This document shows positions 17,405 through 26,526 of a stretch of 64,000 nucleotides of DNA, in pieces; position 1 is the stretch's first letter, and each line of letters starts with the position of its first letter. Origin of the DNA: Arcticibacter sp041902385 (lineage in GTDB: Bacteria; Bacteroidota; Bacteroidia; Sphingobacteriales; Sphingobacteriaceae). The DNA lies in the NCBI RefSeq assembly GCF_041902385.1, contig NZ_CP169244.1, positions 4,030,001 to 4,094,000 of the forward strand. The letters are read 5' to 3'. A program made the position numbers and the translations under genes. The notes under the pieces were generated by a model. It searched no databases, was not told the DNA's origin, and saw only the letters and a program-made list of their open reading frames with translations.

Positions 17405-18071
17405 CCCGATCTATGACATCACGCCGTTCACGCTTCTTGACTATCCCGGCAAGACGGCATGCATTATCTGGTTTGCGGGTTGTAACATGAGGTGTTCCTA
17501 CTGTTACAACCCCTCCATTGTGCTTGGAAAAGGATCGATCAGTTATTTTGACGCTCTTAAGTTCGTCATTTCGAGAGGTACTCTCCTTGATGCGGTCGTC
17601 TTAAGCGGCGGCGAATGTACTTCGCATAAAGACATTCAGCTCTTCGCCGAGTCGCTGAAGAAATTGGGGCGACTGGTCAAGGTAGACACGAACGGCAGCA
17701 ATCCGGAAGTATTGAAAGGCCTGATAGCGGGGCAGCTTGCTGACTTTGTCGCCCTTGATTTTAAAGCTCCCCGGGCAAGATGGGAAGAGCTTACAGCTTC
17801 GAAGCACTTTGAGCACTTTGAGCAAAGTCTGGGGCTTCTCATTTCATCGGGAGTGCCTTTTGAAGTGAGGACTACCGTCCACGACGGGCTCCTGACTACA
17901 GAAGATCTGAGCGGGATGATCACTTACCTGGAGGAAAAGAACTACCGGGGCACTTATTACCTGCAGGAGTTCAGGAACGCCACCTCCACAATCGGCAGCC
18001 TTCCTCCTTCGGGCCGGCTGACAAAAGACGGACTAAAAAGCAAATCGTTTGCAATTGAAATAAGGGCTTAA
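17358..18071 (+). CDS. nrdG: Anaerobic ribonucleotide reductase activating protein (radical SAM)
   Basis: Radical-SAM activase that installs the glycyl radical in NrdD. The CxxxCxxC iron-sulfur motif is seen as CNMRCSYC, following ITPFTLLDYPGKTACIIWFAG, and a GGE motif follows (VVLSGGECT). I start at GTG 17358, preceded by a purine-rich GGGAAAGAAAG; an in-frame TTG at 17331 would add nine residues. Either start overlaps the 3' end of nrdD, as expected of translationally coupled nrdDG genes. It is intact, unlike nrdD. Expression should follow the B12 riboswitch upstream of nrdD. Confidence 0.92.
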   Translation: MNTDSANILTKNTAGNPIYDITPFTLLDYPGKTACIIWFAGCNMRCSYCYNPSIVLGKGSISYFDALKFVISRGTLLDAVVLSGGECTSHKDIQLFAESLKKLGRLVKVDTNGSNPEVLKGLIAGQLADFVALDFKAPRARWEELTASKHFEHFEQSLGLLISSGVPFEVRTTVHDGLLTTEDLSGMITYLEEKNYRGTYYLQEFRNATSTIGSLPPSGRLTKDGLKSKSFAIEIRA

Positions 18072-18193
18072 CGCGTGAAGCGCAGCCCCTATTTCAATCG
18101 CGACTGTCGAAATCGCTCCTGTTTCTTATAATTGCTGCTCAGCGACTTGCTGGAGGACCTCAGGCGTGGATATCCAGATAGCCCTGTTTTCGG

Positions 18194-18925
18194 TTATTCC
18201 TGTGTCTGTATTTGTGCCGACGCAGCTTCATCAACCAGCCAGTGCACCTCACCCTTAGACTCCCTGATCAACTGAGCAGGATATAGATCGGGGTTCAGCT
18301 CACCGTATAGTACTTCTTTTAAAGCATGTGCCTTATCCTCACCAAAGACCATGAATATAACAGAGTCAGCACCGTTGATAAGCGGAGCTGTCAATGTGAT
18401 GCGGTACATGTCCTGTTCTTTTAGAAAGAAGGTCTTTACTGCTTTGCTGTGATCATGCACGACTGGCGACCCGGGAAAGATGGAAGCAGTGTGTCCGTCG
18501 GGTCCCATACCAAGAAAGATGAGATCAAATTTTCTTTCCTCGCCCAGGCGCTCTGCCAGCAGCTCATCGTAGTACTTTGCGAATTCTTCCGGCGAGGCTG
18601 AGCCGGAATACATGGGAAAAATATTTGATGCCGGAATGTTTACCCGGTCGAGCAATGACTCAAAGGCCATGCGCGCATTGCTGCGCTGATCGGAAAGGGG
18701 TACCCAGCGTTCATCTCCCCAGAATACAAGCACCTTATCCCACTCTATCTGATCTGAATATTCAGGTAGGGATAGGAGCTCATGGAGGCCTCTGGGCGAA
18801 TTGCCGCCGGTAAGGGCGACTGAGAAGAAGCCCTTTTTGGCGATGGCCCGGGTGGCCGAGTCGACGAACATGCCTGCTGCCCGCCGGAACAAGTCGGCCT
18901 TATCAGAAAAGCGTTCTACTATCAT
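18194..18925 (-). CDS. pgl: 6-phosphogluconolactonase
   Basis: Hydrolyses 6-phosphogluconolactone to 6-phosphogluconate, the second step of the oxidative pentose-phosphate pathway. The 243-residue protein has the SOL/DevB signatures FSVALTGGNSPRGLHELL, VFWGDERWVPLSDQRSNARMA and FLGMGPDGHTASIFPGS. It is the last gene of the rpiB-gnd-zwf-pgl operon on the minus strand and starts eight bases after the zwf stop, which indicates tight coupling. Confidence 0.95.
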   Translation of the reverse strand: MIVERFSDKADLFRRAAGMFVDSATRAIAKKGFFSVALTGGNSPRGLHELLSLPEYSDQIEWDKVLVFWGDERWVPLSDQRSNARMAFESLLDRVNIPASNIFPMYSGSASPEEFAKYYDELLAERLGEERKFDLIFLGMGPDGHTASIFPGSPVVHDHSKAVKTFFLKEQDMYRITLTAPLINGADSVIFMVFGEDKAHALKEVLYGELNPDLYPAQLIRESKGEVHWLVDEAASAQIQTQE

Positions 18926-18933
18926 TCCTCAGT

Positions 18934-20445
18934 TTAATGTTTGAAACTATGCGTATTGATGGCCCATACATGTCCTTGTCTGGCGATGAGAGCCTCCGAG
19001 TTTTCCGGCCCCCATGAACCAGCTGCATAATTTGGAAAATCAAGAGAAGTGCGCGACTCCCAGGTTTCCAAAACAGGTGTGATTACATCCCAGGCTTCCT
19101 CAACCTGATCGGACCGCATAAAGAGTGTTGCATCTCCCCGCATGGCGTCGAGCAAGAGGGTTTCGTAGGCTTCAGGGCTCTGGGTAGAGCACTTGTCGTA
19201 ATCGAATATCATTTCGGATGGCTGAAGGTTCATCTCAAGCCCCGGCCTCTTCGTGATAAACCTTAGCCGGATGTCCATTTGCGGCTGTATGCTAATGGTG
19301 AGGCGGTTGGCAATGAGACTGTCCGACTGGCTATCAGGAAAGGTAGAATGAGGGACAGGGCGGAACTGAATGGTGATTGACGAAGCCTTCTCCTGCATCC
19401 GCTTCCCGGTACGAAGATAGAAAGGCACGTCCTGCCAGCGCCAGTTGTCGAGATAAAGCTTCAGCGCGGCAAAGGTCTCGGTGTTGGAGTTGGGGTCTAC
19501 GCCTGGCTCTTCGCGGTAGCCCTTCACCTGCTTACCCTGCAGCCAGCCTGAGCCATACTGTCCGCGAACCGCATTTTTATGTACCTCATCAGGCTTTAAC
19601 CTTCTGACGGCCCGCAGTACGTCGACCTTCCTGTTCCTGATCTCCTCGGCAGAGAACGACACAGGAGGTTCCATGGCGATCATGCACAAGATCTGCAAGA
19701 GGTGGTTCTGGATCATATCCCTCAGTGCCCCGGAGCCTTCATAGTAGCCTCCCCGTTCTTCCACACCTACCTGCTCGGCCACAGTGATCTGCACGTAGTC
19801 GATGTAATTTCGGTTCCAGAGTGGCTCGAAAAGCGCATTGGCAAACCGTAAAGCCAGGATGTTCTGCACCGTCTCTTTTCCAAGGTAGTGATCTATGCGG
19901 TAGATCTGCTCCTCCTGGAAAATACTGGTAAGGAGTTTATTAAGGGCAATGGCTGTCGCCTTATTATGTCCGAACGGTTTCTCTACGATGATGCGATCTG
20001 TGGAAGGATTCGCGGCAAGCTTAGCGTGATGAATGTTGGTAGTTACCGCTTCTATGAACTGAGGCGCCACCGAGAGATAAAACAGCCGGTTTGCCTTTGT
20101 TGACCATTCTGCTTCGAAACCGTCCAGTATGGCAGCCAGCTCCCCATAGGAGGCAGGGTCGTTGATGTCGGACTGGAAGTAGGATATAGACTGGCTGAAC
20201 GTAGTCCAGACGTCGGGGTTGGGTGTTCCGCTCCGCGAGAATTCTGTCAGCCCCTGAAGAAGGCGGTCCCGATAGTCGCCGTCATTCAGTTCTGATCGCC
20301 CCAGCCCTACTATTCTGAGCCGGTCGGGCAGCCATCCTTCGATGAATAAATTATAGAAGGCTGGTATCAGCTTTCTCTTTGTAAGGTCGCCTGTCCCGCC
20401 AAATATGACGATAATTGCGGGAGCTGCGTCTTTTCCTGTTTTCAT
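18934..20445 (-). CDS. zwf: Glucose-6-phosphate 1-dehydrogenase
   Basis: Oxidises glucose-6-phosphate to 6-phosphogluconolactone with reduction of NADP. In 503 residues one sees the N-terminal nucleotide-binding motif IFGGTGDLTKRKLIPAFYNL, the EKPFGHN segment and the catalytic signature RIDHYLGKETVQNILALRFAN. The ATG at 20445 is chosen because it starts the protein right before the Rossmann motif; a longer frame would run into gnd. It starts 32 bases after gnd and ends eight bases before pgl. Confidence 0.97.
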   Translation of the reverse strand: MKTGKDAAPAIIVIFGGTGDLTKRKLIPAFYNLFIEGWLPDRLRIVGLGRSELNDGDYRDRLLQGLTEFSRSGTPNPDVWTTFSQSISYFQSDINDPASYGELAAILDGFEAEWSTKANRLFYLSVAPQFIEAVTTNIHHAKLAANPSTDRIIVEKPFGHNKATAIALNKLLTSIFQEEQIYRIDHYLGKETVQNILALRFANALFEPLWNRNYIDYVQITVAEQVGVEERGGYYEGSGALRDMIQNHLLQILCMIAMEPPVSFSAEEIRNRKVDVLRAVRRLKPDEVHKNAVRGQYGSGWLQGKQVKGYREEPGVDPNSNTETFAALKLYLDNWRWQDVPFYLRTGKRMQEKASSITIQFRPVPHSTFPDSQSDSLIANRLTISIQPQMDIRLRFITKRPGLEMNLQPSEMIFDYDKCSTQSPEAYETLLLDAMRGDATLFMRSDQVEEAWDVITPVLETWESRTSLDFPNYAAGSWGPENSEALIARQGHVWAINTHSFKH

Positions 20446-20477
20446 AACTGTATGTCTGTAGAAATAGAAAGTCTGGC

Positions 20478-21884
20478 TTAATCCCACTCGGTATGGAAAG
20501 AGCCCTCGCGGTCTGTACGCTCATACCGGTGCGCGCCGAAATAGTCACGCTGCGCCTGTATGAGATAAGTGGGAAGCACCTCGCTGCGGTAGGCGTCGAA
20601 ATAGGCAAGCGAAGCGGACAAGGCCGAAGCAGGTATGCCCAGATCAATAGCCAGCTTTACAAATTCGCGCAGCCTGTTATGCAGGGCTCCCAGGCGGCCC
20701 GCAATTTCTTTGTCAAGCAGCAGGTTGGGCAGATCAGGCCTGCGCACATAGGCCTGACGGAAATCTTCAAGGCAAACTGCACGGATGATACAGCCGCCGC
20801 GCCAGATGGTGACGACCTCTTCGAGCTTCAAACCGTAAGCATACTCTTTTGAGGCGAGGGCAAGCTGCGCCAGCCCCTGCGCATAGGCAGTGATCATAGC
20901 GAAATAAAGGGCATCTTTGGCAAGAGCGATCACGTCATGTGTTTCAGAGGAAGCCCCTGTCGCCTGACGGGGATACAATGAACTTGCTGCAAGCCGCTCC
21001 TCTTTATACTTCGACAGATCCCTCATCATGACGGCGCTATCGATCACAGGAACCGGTGCCTGAAGGTTCATGGCATTCTGGGAGGTCCACTTTCCTGTCC
21101 CTTTTGCGCGGGCGACGTCAGAAATAACATCGACCAGCAATTTTCCGCCCATGTCGTCTTTACGACTAAGTACTTCAGCAGTAATTTCAATCAGAAAGGA
21201 CTTCAGTTCGCTCTCACTCCAGTCGGCAAATACCTGCTGAAGCTGGTTATTATCGATGCTGCATCCTCTCCTGAGAATATCGTACACTTCTGATATGAGC
21301 TGCATAATGCCGTACTCGATACCATTATGAACCATCTTTACATAATGACCCGCAGAACCCTTGCCGAGATACGTAACACAGGGCTGGCCGTCGACCTTGG
21401 CAGCGATGGACTCAAAGATGGGCTTCAGCCGTTCGTAGGCCTGCTGATCTCCCCCGGGCATCATGCTCGGTCCGAATCGCGCGCCTTTCTCTCCTCCGGA
21501 GACTCCCATACCAAAAAAGTGAATGCCTTTCTGCGCCAGCTCCTCAACGCGGCGATCCGTGTCTTCAAAAAAGGTATTTCCCCCGTCGACCACAATATCG
21601 CCTTCATCGAGATGAGGGAGTAGACTGGAGATTGCTGCGTCTACAGCTTTTCCTGCAGGCACGAGCAGCATGACGGCACGCGGATGGCGAAGGGAAGCGG
21701 CGAATTCTTCAACAGCTGTATAGCCGTTAATTTTATGGCCCTCTGCTGCTTCATTTTTAAGGGCCGTTACTTTTTCACCGTCGAGGTCGAGCCCTGCTGC
21801 AGCAAAACCATGGTCTGCGACGTTGAGCAACAAATTGCGCCCCATTACTCCCAGGCCTATAATTCCAAAATCATATTGTTCCAT
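20478..21884 (-). CDS. gnd: 6-phosphogluconate dehydrogenase (decarboxylating)
   Basis: Converts 6-phosphogluconate to ribulose-5-phosphate, CO2 and NADPH. The N-terminal dinucleotide fold GIIGLGVMGRNLLLNVADHG, the GVSGGEKGARFGPSMMPGG substrate loop, the catalytic GHYVKMVHNGIEYGIMQ segment and a C-terminal AQRDYFGAHRYERTD confirm a full-length dimeric-type enzyme of 468 residues. Start at 21884 matches the family N-terminus. It lies second in the operon, 65 bases after rpiB. Confidence 0.97.
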   Translation of the reverse strand: MEQYDFGIIGLGVMGRNLLLNVADHGFAAAGLDLDGEKVTALKNEAAEGHKINGYTAVEEFAASLRHPRAVMLLVPAGKAVDAAISSLLPHLDEGDIVVDGGNTFFEDTDRRVEELAQKGIHFFGMGVSGGEKGARFGPSMMPGGDQQAYERLKPIFESIAAKVDGQPCVTYLGKGSAGHYVKMVHNGIEYGIMQLISEVYDILRRGCSIDNNQLQQVFADWSESELKSFLIEITAEVLSRKDDMGGKLLVDVISDVARAKGTGKWTSQNAMNLQAPVPVIDSAVMMRDLSKYKEERLAASSLYPRQATGASSETHDVIALAKDALYFAMITAYAQGLAQLALASKEYAYGLKLEEVVTIWRGGCIIRAVCLEDFRQAYVRRPDLPNLLLDKEIAGRLGALHNRLREFVKLAIDLGIPASALSASLAYFDAYRSEVLPTYLIQAQRDYFGAHRYERTDREGSFHTEWD

Positions 21885-21949
21885 ATAAATGAGTTGTAGT
21901 ATGCAAGTTTTGATAAGATGTTTAGTCACAGGAGAGGTTTGAGGAGGCT

Positions 21950-22405
21950 CTACCCACCCGACTGGCGTTCGAGAGCGAGCACTTTGTCGAGACGTCTTTG
22001 GAACCGGACATCCTTCTGGAATGAGGCGGTTAGAAAAGTCTCTGTTAGCTCCCAGATAAGGGCCGGCCCCAGTACGCGTCCGCCAAGACACATGAGGTTC
22101 ATGTCGTCATGTTCTACCCCCTGATGCGCCGAGTAGGTTTCGGCAATCAGGCAGGCGCGGACACCCCTAAACTTGTTAGCCGCTACCGACACCCCTACAC
22201 CACTGCCGCATACGGCAATTCCGCGCTGAACCTCTCCCAATGATATGGCACGGGCCAGAGGAACGATAATGTCAGGATAGTCATCTGTGGGGTCGTACTC
22301 TTTATTCCCGTAATCCTCTACCACGTACCCCGACTCTGAAAGTTGCTGTAAGAGCTTTTGTTTGATCTCGTAACCGGCGTGATCTGCCGCAATACCTATT
22401 TTCAT
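21950..22405 (-). CDS. rpiB: Ribose-5-phosphate isomerase B
   Basis: Interconverts ribulose-5-phosphate and ribose-5-phosphate. The 151-residue protein shows the RpiB/LacAB motifs MKIGIAADHAGYEIK, DDYPDI, GIAVCGSGVGVSVAANK with the catalytic Cys, and HDDMNLMCLGGRVLG. The ATG at 22405 begins exactly at the family start. It heads the pentose-phosphate operon, so the four genes together give the oxidative branch plus the first pentose isomerisation. The operon lacks a transketolase or transaldolase in this window. Confidence 0.95.
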   Translation of the reverse strand: MKIGIAADHAGYEIKQKLLQQLSESGYVVEDYGNKEYDPTDDYPDIIVPLARAISLGEVQRGIAVCGSGVGVSVAANKFRGVRACLIAETYSAHQGVEHDDMNLMCLGGRVLGPALIWELTETFLTASFQKDVRFQRRLDKVLALERQSGG

Positions 22406-22724
22406 TGAGTAGTATAGATTGTGTAGCGAAATATACAAATAACTTTATGATAAAAACGACAGACAGAAGTGACTCTTCGTACCCCTAACCAGCTCTGCAA
22501 AGCTAGTGTGACAGCCCGGGTCAGCGTCGCCATAAAGAAGGAAAAACTTATACAAATCCTGCTTCTGTTACGAAGGTGCCGTGTTTACAAGAGCGAGATT
22601 CCAGCCTATAAGACGAAATACACCCTTAACAGTCTGAAAATGGAGCAGATATTCATTTGAATGCAAATTAATATCCCGGCTCTCTGGCCTGAGAGCCAGG
22701 GGCTGCGGCCGCCCCGGGAGGCGC
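22406..22724. other. Intergenic stretch with hairpin
   Basis: This 319-base gap between divergent-ended genes holds no credible gene. Near its right end GGCTCTC-TGGCCT-GAGAGCC (22678-22697) forms a seven-pair stem, possibly the end signal of the AraC gene, though it has no T-run. The left part is the promoter region of rpiB. Confidence 0.35.
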
Positions 22725-23605
22725 TTAACACAGTACAAGATCTTCTGATTCCTTTTCTTCCCTTGATACTTTCAGGCGATAGGCGGAGGGACTCATATTC
22801 ATTCTTTTGGCAAAAGTGACACTGAAATGAGAGATGGAGTTAAATCCGTTCGTGAATGCGGCCTCCGCAACCGTTTCTCCTCTGCGCAGCGACTGGCAAG
22901 CCTTTCCAATGCGAAAATCGTTCACGAACTCAGTAAAGCTCATTTTAGTGATCTTTTTAAAAAACGGCAAAATGCGGGCTGCGAAAGGCCTGAAAGATCT
23001 ACTACATGGCGCATATCGAGAGTAGCATGGTAATTCTGGGCCACATAAGAATAGACCTTGTTGATCCGCTCGCCCTCGCTGAGGTTGTAGCTAACCCTCC
23101 TGTAGGGAAAATCGAGGCTCCGCGCATCGGAAGTTCGCGACAAAGAAGTAATTATATTTAGAAACGACAGCGTGCGTTCAACAGGCGGAAGGTACTGCAG
23201 GGACCTGATCTTATGATCGAGCTCCGCCCTTACGGTAGCCCCAAAGGTGGTGGCTACCTTTATCCCCCGCAACCAGAGAGCGAGTTCGGAAAACTCGGGA
23301 AATATCTGGAGGGCGTTCATTAACTTATCTAGCCTGAACTGGACCACCACTTCTTCATGGCTGGCGAGAAGCTGATAATTGAAGTTTAAATGCGGAATGT
23401 TAGGAGCTATGAGTACCAGTTCTCCGTTTTCATACTGCCCGATATGGTCCCCGATCTGCCTTCTGGAGCTGCCAAAGGGAACGTAGACAAGCTCGCATTC
23501 TGGATGATAATGCCAGAATACCTGGCAGGGATTTTCGTGGTTATGATAGAAAACATTAAAAAAACAATCCTGACCGGCAGGAATATTCTCAAAAGCTAAT
23601 TTCAT
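22725..23605 (-). pseudogene. AraC-family regulator with cupin sensor, one frameshift
   Basis: Transcriptional regulator with an N-terminal cupin-like sensing domain (WHYHPECELVYVPFG, then LIAPNIPHLNF) and a C-terminal double HTH of AraC type (DMRHVVDLSGLSQPAFCRF, then VAEAAFTNGFNSISHFSVTFAKRMNMSPSAYR). The frame breaks inside the first HTH helix at an A6 run on the plus strand (22959-22964); one added base restores CRFFKKITKMSFTEFVNDFRI and a normal 293-residue protein. It is divergent from the VOC gene at 23728, with 122 bases between them. AraC proteins of this layout often respond to sugars or small metabolites; no target is shown. Confidence 0.85.
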
Positions 23606-23708
23606 AGATGTTTCAGTAGGGACCTAAAAATAATCATTTTCGCAACAATAAGTCAATCTGTCTAAACAAATTATCAATAGAACGGTCGCCTCATTTTTCT
23701 TTCGTCCC

Positions 23709-23716
23709 TAGGTTTG
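23709..23716 (+). promoter_or_regulatory. -7 box upstream of VOC gene
   Basis: TAGGTTTG matches TAnnTTTG and lies 11 bases before the start codon at 23728, giving a very short leader. No TTG is seen at the -33 position. Confidence 0.35.
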
Positions 23717-23727
23717 CAGAAAAAATT

Positions 23728-24141
23728 ATGGAAATGACAATTGAACACATTGCGATCTGGGTAAAAGACCTGGAAACAATGAAAGACTTCTACGAAAGAT
23801 ACTTTTATGCGCAGGCTGGCGAGCGCTATGACAACGAAGCCAAATCTTTCAAATCCTACTTCCTTTCATTTTCGGACAGTTCAACCCGCCTTGAGCTCAT
23901 GCACCAGGCGGTTATAGAAGAGAGCCGTGCTGACAGGAGCCGCTCTATCGGCCTGACGCACCTTGCTGTGGGTGTTGAAACGCGGGCAGAAGTAATGCGG
24001 CTTACCGAACTGCTCAGGAGTGAGGGCTATCCTGTAATTGGAGAAGCCAGACTAACAGGTGATGGTTACTTTGAAAGTGTCATTGCAGATCCGGAGGGCA
24101 ACTGTATTGAAATCTGCTGTAAGGGACAGCACGCCGGTTAA
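23728..24141 (+). CDS. VOC-family protein (glyoxalase-like)
   Basis: A 137-residue single-domain member of the vicinal oxygen chelate superfamily. The start IEHIAIWVKDLETMKDFYERYF and the paired GLTHLAVGVE and ADPEGNCIEIC segments are the two betaalphabetabetabeta modules with metal-ligand candidates His8, His in GLTHLA, and Glu in NCIEI. Glyoxalase I, fosfomycin-resistance and dioxygenase enzymes all share this fold, so the reaction cannot be told. It stands alone between a divergent AraC regulator and the GIN lipoprotein gene. Confidence 0.82.
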   Translation: MEMTIEHIAIWVKDLETMKDFYERYFYAQAGERYDNEAKSFKSYFLSFSDSSTRLELMHQAVIEESRADRSRSIGLTHLAVGVETRAEVMRLTELLRSEGYPVIGEARLTGDGYFESVIADPEGNCIEICCKGQHAG

Positions 24142-24248
24142 CCACTCCTGTCACATAAAAACCCGGGGCAAAAACGTGAGGTACTCTTTTTTTGCATCTG
24201 CCGTAGGGGTGTCGTCCTGCAAAACTGTAATGATATAAAACATTAGCA

Positions 24249-24908
24249 ATGAAAAGGACACTTCTTTATCTGATTCTGTTGGGAGGCGTATATGGCTGCT
24301 CGGACGGAAGAATCAAGGGCAGCGGAAACATGCTGTCGGAAGAACGGCATCCGGGTCCGTTCGATAAGGTGAGCACTTCAGGCTCCAATGATGTATACAT
24401 CCGATATGGTGATGAATACAAGGTTGAGCTGAAGGGGTCGGATAATCTTATTCCATACTTCAGCACGCGGGTACAAAACGGTACGCTGCAGCTGGGTTAT
24501 GACCGGGTGAATGTCTATAACGATGATATCGATGTCTATCTGACCATGCCAGTCGTAAAAAAGGTAAAGCAAAGCGGGAGCAGCAATATTAAAATCAGCG
24601 GAAACTTTAACACCCAGAGCAGCTTTGCTTTTGAATCAAGCGGTTCAGGAGATATTGACGTACAGGACCCGTTCAGAGCAGAGCGCGTTGAGATCAAGGT
24701 ATCAGGATCTTCAAACGCAGATCTGAAAAAGATTAAAAGCAGCAAAGCTGAAGTTCTTATTTCAGGCAGCGCTAAAACGTACCTGGATGTTGAAGACGCA
24801 CTGAACGTTAAGATAAGCGGAAGCGGAAAGGTGTACTATAAAGGATCGCCTGCGGTTAGTTCAAAGATAAGCGGATCAGGAGAAGTTATTAAATTAACAT
24901 ATGAGTAA
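24249..24908 (+). CDS. GIN-domain (DUF2807) lipoprotein
   Basis: A 219-residue surface or periplasmic lipoprotein. The signal ends in the lipobox GVYGC-S (Cys17). The rest is the DUF2807 head GIN domain, seen as repeated SGSSN, SGSGD, SGSAK, SGSGK turns about 18-22 residues apart, which build a right-handed beta-helix. Proteins of this type are abundant in Bacteroidota and called putative autotransporter adhesins, but the function is unproven. Its stop overlaps the start of the next gene by eight bases. Confidence 0.88.
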   Translation: MKRTLLYLILLGGVYGCSDGRIKGSGNMLSEERHPGPFDKVSTSGSNDVYIRYGDEYKVELKGSDNLIPYFSTRVQNGTLQLGYDRVNVYNDDIDVYLTMPVVKKVKQSGSSNIKISGNFNTQSSFAFESSGSGDIDVQDPFRAERVEIKVSGSSNADLKKIKSSKAEVLISGSAKTYLDVEDALNVKISGSGKVYYKGSPAVSSKISGSGEVIKLTYE

Positions 24909-25173
24909 TATGGCTCCATTCGTGCGACTCACTCCCCTATACGTGAAGAACCTCTACCGTTGTCTTCTGGAAAACGGACATGAGCTGGAGCTAAATCCGG
25001 GGAGGATATCGATCTTATCAGGACGCCTGGGGGGTGTCAATATTCTGTTTACTGAAGATGGTTCGTGTTCTGTATGTACTGAAGAGTTCCAGATAGAAGT
25101 CGACAGCATCAGCGGGCTGTCCCTCCATCTGCTGACCAGGCTTCTTCTGTCGCACAATGTGATCAGGAAGTAA
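24901..25173 (+). CDS. Small hypothetical protein, coupled to GIN lipoprotein
   Basis: A 90-residue cytoplasmic-looking protein that I do not recognise. Its ATG lies in ATGAGTAA, so it overlaps the last codons of the GIN gene and is probably translated by coupling. It has no signal peptide. Two cysteines (CSVC) sit at mid-length and the C-terminal part is Leu-rich (GLSLHLLTRLLLSHN). A hairpin terminator candidate follows about 80 bases later. Confidence 0.5.
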   Translation: MSNMAPFVRLTPLYVKNLYRCLLENGHELELNPGRISILSGRLGGVNILFTEDGSCSVCTEEFQIEVDSISGLSLHLLTRLLLSHNVIRK

Positions 25174-25255
25174 AAGGAAAGCCGACGGCAGGAACCGCAG
25201 TAAGGCAGGGAATAAAAGGGCTCCCCAGGGCTTGAGGAACAATCGCGCTCATGCA

Positions 25256-25285
25256 AGAAAAGCCGACATTATTGTCAGCTTTTCT
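25256..25285. terminator. Hairpin, probable bidirectional terminator
   Basis: AGAAAAGC and GCTTTTCT arms with an inner GACA-TTAT-TGTC stem, one mismatch. It lies between the convergent GIN operon and porin-like gene and its T-runs face both ways. Confidence 0.6.
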
Positions 25286-25404
25286 CAAAATAGTGCGAAG
25301 ATATAGTAGAGGATGTCCCGGTGCTTATGTTCGGAAAAAGGCGGCTAAAAAACATAGGATCCGACGTAGTTGCGGAACTGATGTTTTAGCACCTGCCGCT
25401 TTTG

Positions 25405-26019
25405 TTAAAACAAATAACCAACGGAGATTGAGAACACGCGGTTCTTGGTGGAGGATTCGCTGTTATCATTTCCTGCCTCAGGCTCAATATCCTTTATTCC
25501 TAACTGGTAGCCAAGGTTAAAGTTGAAGCCGGAAGGCAGCTGGTAACCTCCGATAAACCCGAGACCGAGATCAAGACGGCGGAGCTCTTCATCCTTTCCA
25601 AACTTGACATCCTGTTTTCCGTCAGGACCTTTGATCTTACCTGAGAGACCATAGCCGAGGTACGGACCTGCTCCCAGAAATACCTTACCCGGCCCGGCAT
25701 CTATTCTGGTAACTGCATTTACCGGCACATCAACGTACATCAGATTCGCCTTTGTGTCATCATCGTCTTCCCCCATTTTCATTCCTTTGCCGCTAAGCGT
25801 GAGACCCGGCTGTATTGATAATCTGGCGCTAACGGGTACGTCGACAAAGCCACCAAAATGAAAAGAGGTAACACTTGAATTAGAAGAAGAATACTCTCCC
25901 GATTTCATCTTCAGGGTGGCAAAGTTGATGCCTGTTTTAACGCCAAACCTTAGACCGTCCTGTGCATTAGCAGAACCCGCGGCTGCAAACATTGCGGTAA
26001 TAAGTAGTAATTTTTTCAT
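25405..26019 (-). CDS. Outer-membrane beta-barrel protein (PorT-like)
   Basis: A 204-residue protein with a cleavable signal peptide (MKKLLLITAMFAAAGSANAQ) and alternating hydrophobic/polar strands with Gly turns: GLRFGVKTGINFATL, FGGFVDVPVSARLSIQPGL, YLGYGLSG, FNFNLGYQLGIKD, and a terminal aromatic FSISVGYLF, as expected of an eight-strand outer-membrane barrel. It matches the outer membrane beta-barrel family common in Bacteroidota; the ligand is unknown. A TAGTTTTG box (26045-26052 on the minus strand) lies 25 bases upstream. Confidence 0.88.
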   Translation of the reverse strand: MKKLLLITAMFAAAGSANAQDGLRFGVKTGINFATLKMKSGEYSSSNSSVTSFHFGGFVDVPVSARLSIQPGLTLSGKGMKMGEDDDDTKANLMYVDVPVNAVTRIDAGPGKVFLGAGPYLGYGLSGKIKGPDGKQDVKFGKDEELRRLDLGLGFIGGYQLPSGFNFNLGYQLGIKDIEPEAGNDNSESSTKNRVFSISVGYLF

Positions 26020-26044
26020 GTTTTTGTTGTTTCAGTTAACGATG

Positions 26045-26052
26045 CAAAACTA
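26045..26052 (-). promoter_or_regulatory. -7 box upstream of porin-like gene
   Basis: Minus-strand TAGTTTTG matches TAnnTTTG, 25 bases before the start codon. The -33 TTG is not evident. Confidence 0.35.
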
Positions 26053-26442
26053 GACCGTGGCTGAGTGCTATCCATCAGCGAAACTACTGAGATACAAAAA
26101 CTGGTGGTTCTACCGGGATCCCGCGCCTGGCTATATTGAGGGCGCCAGGTATAGCGTAAACCAAACGCAGGCCTGAACCCAGGTTGCCAGGAGACCCTGA
26201 GCATAGCTTATTCTAAGGCTGACGCGAACTATTATGCAGATCAAAATAGTTGAACAAAAACAGTGCTTGGGAGGGGCAGCCCTTATGGGATCTCACAGTA
26301 CAATGCTTCGGCGTGCATTAAGCGCCTGGCAATGTGGCACATGAAGACAATGGAAAAACAGGAAAGCAGCAAAGCAGCAAATATAAAAAGGTAGATAGCA
26401 GGGCCATAAATCTCTGCAGATGGAGTTATTTATCTGGCTCTA

Positions 26443-26473
26443 TTGACTTTCATTGCAGAAAGTGCTATATTTG
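26443..26473 (+). promoter_or_regulatory. Complete Bacteroidota promoter without a gene
   Basis: TTG (26443-26445), 20 bases, then TATATTTG (26466-26473): an exact match to the phylum's consensus. No start codon with a sensible frame follows; a hairpin with a T-run does, see the small RNA candidate. Confidence 0.6.
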
Positions 26474-26479
26474 CGTTGA

Positions 26480-26526
26480 TAAGGTTTAGGTGCCCTGCTT
26501 GTGCTCATCACAACGGGGCTTTTTTT
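26480..26526 (+). ncRNA. Candidate very short RNA ending in an intrinsic terminator
   Basis: From the predicted start near 26480 the transcript would run about 47 bases to the hairpin GCCCTG-C-TTGTG-CTCAT-CACAA-CGGGGC (26492-26519) followed by T7. It could be a stable small RNA or the remnant of an attenuator. The rest of the 750-base gap (26020-26769) shows no gene. Confidence 0.35.
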
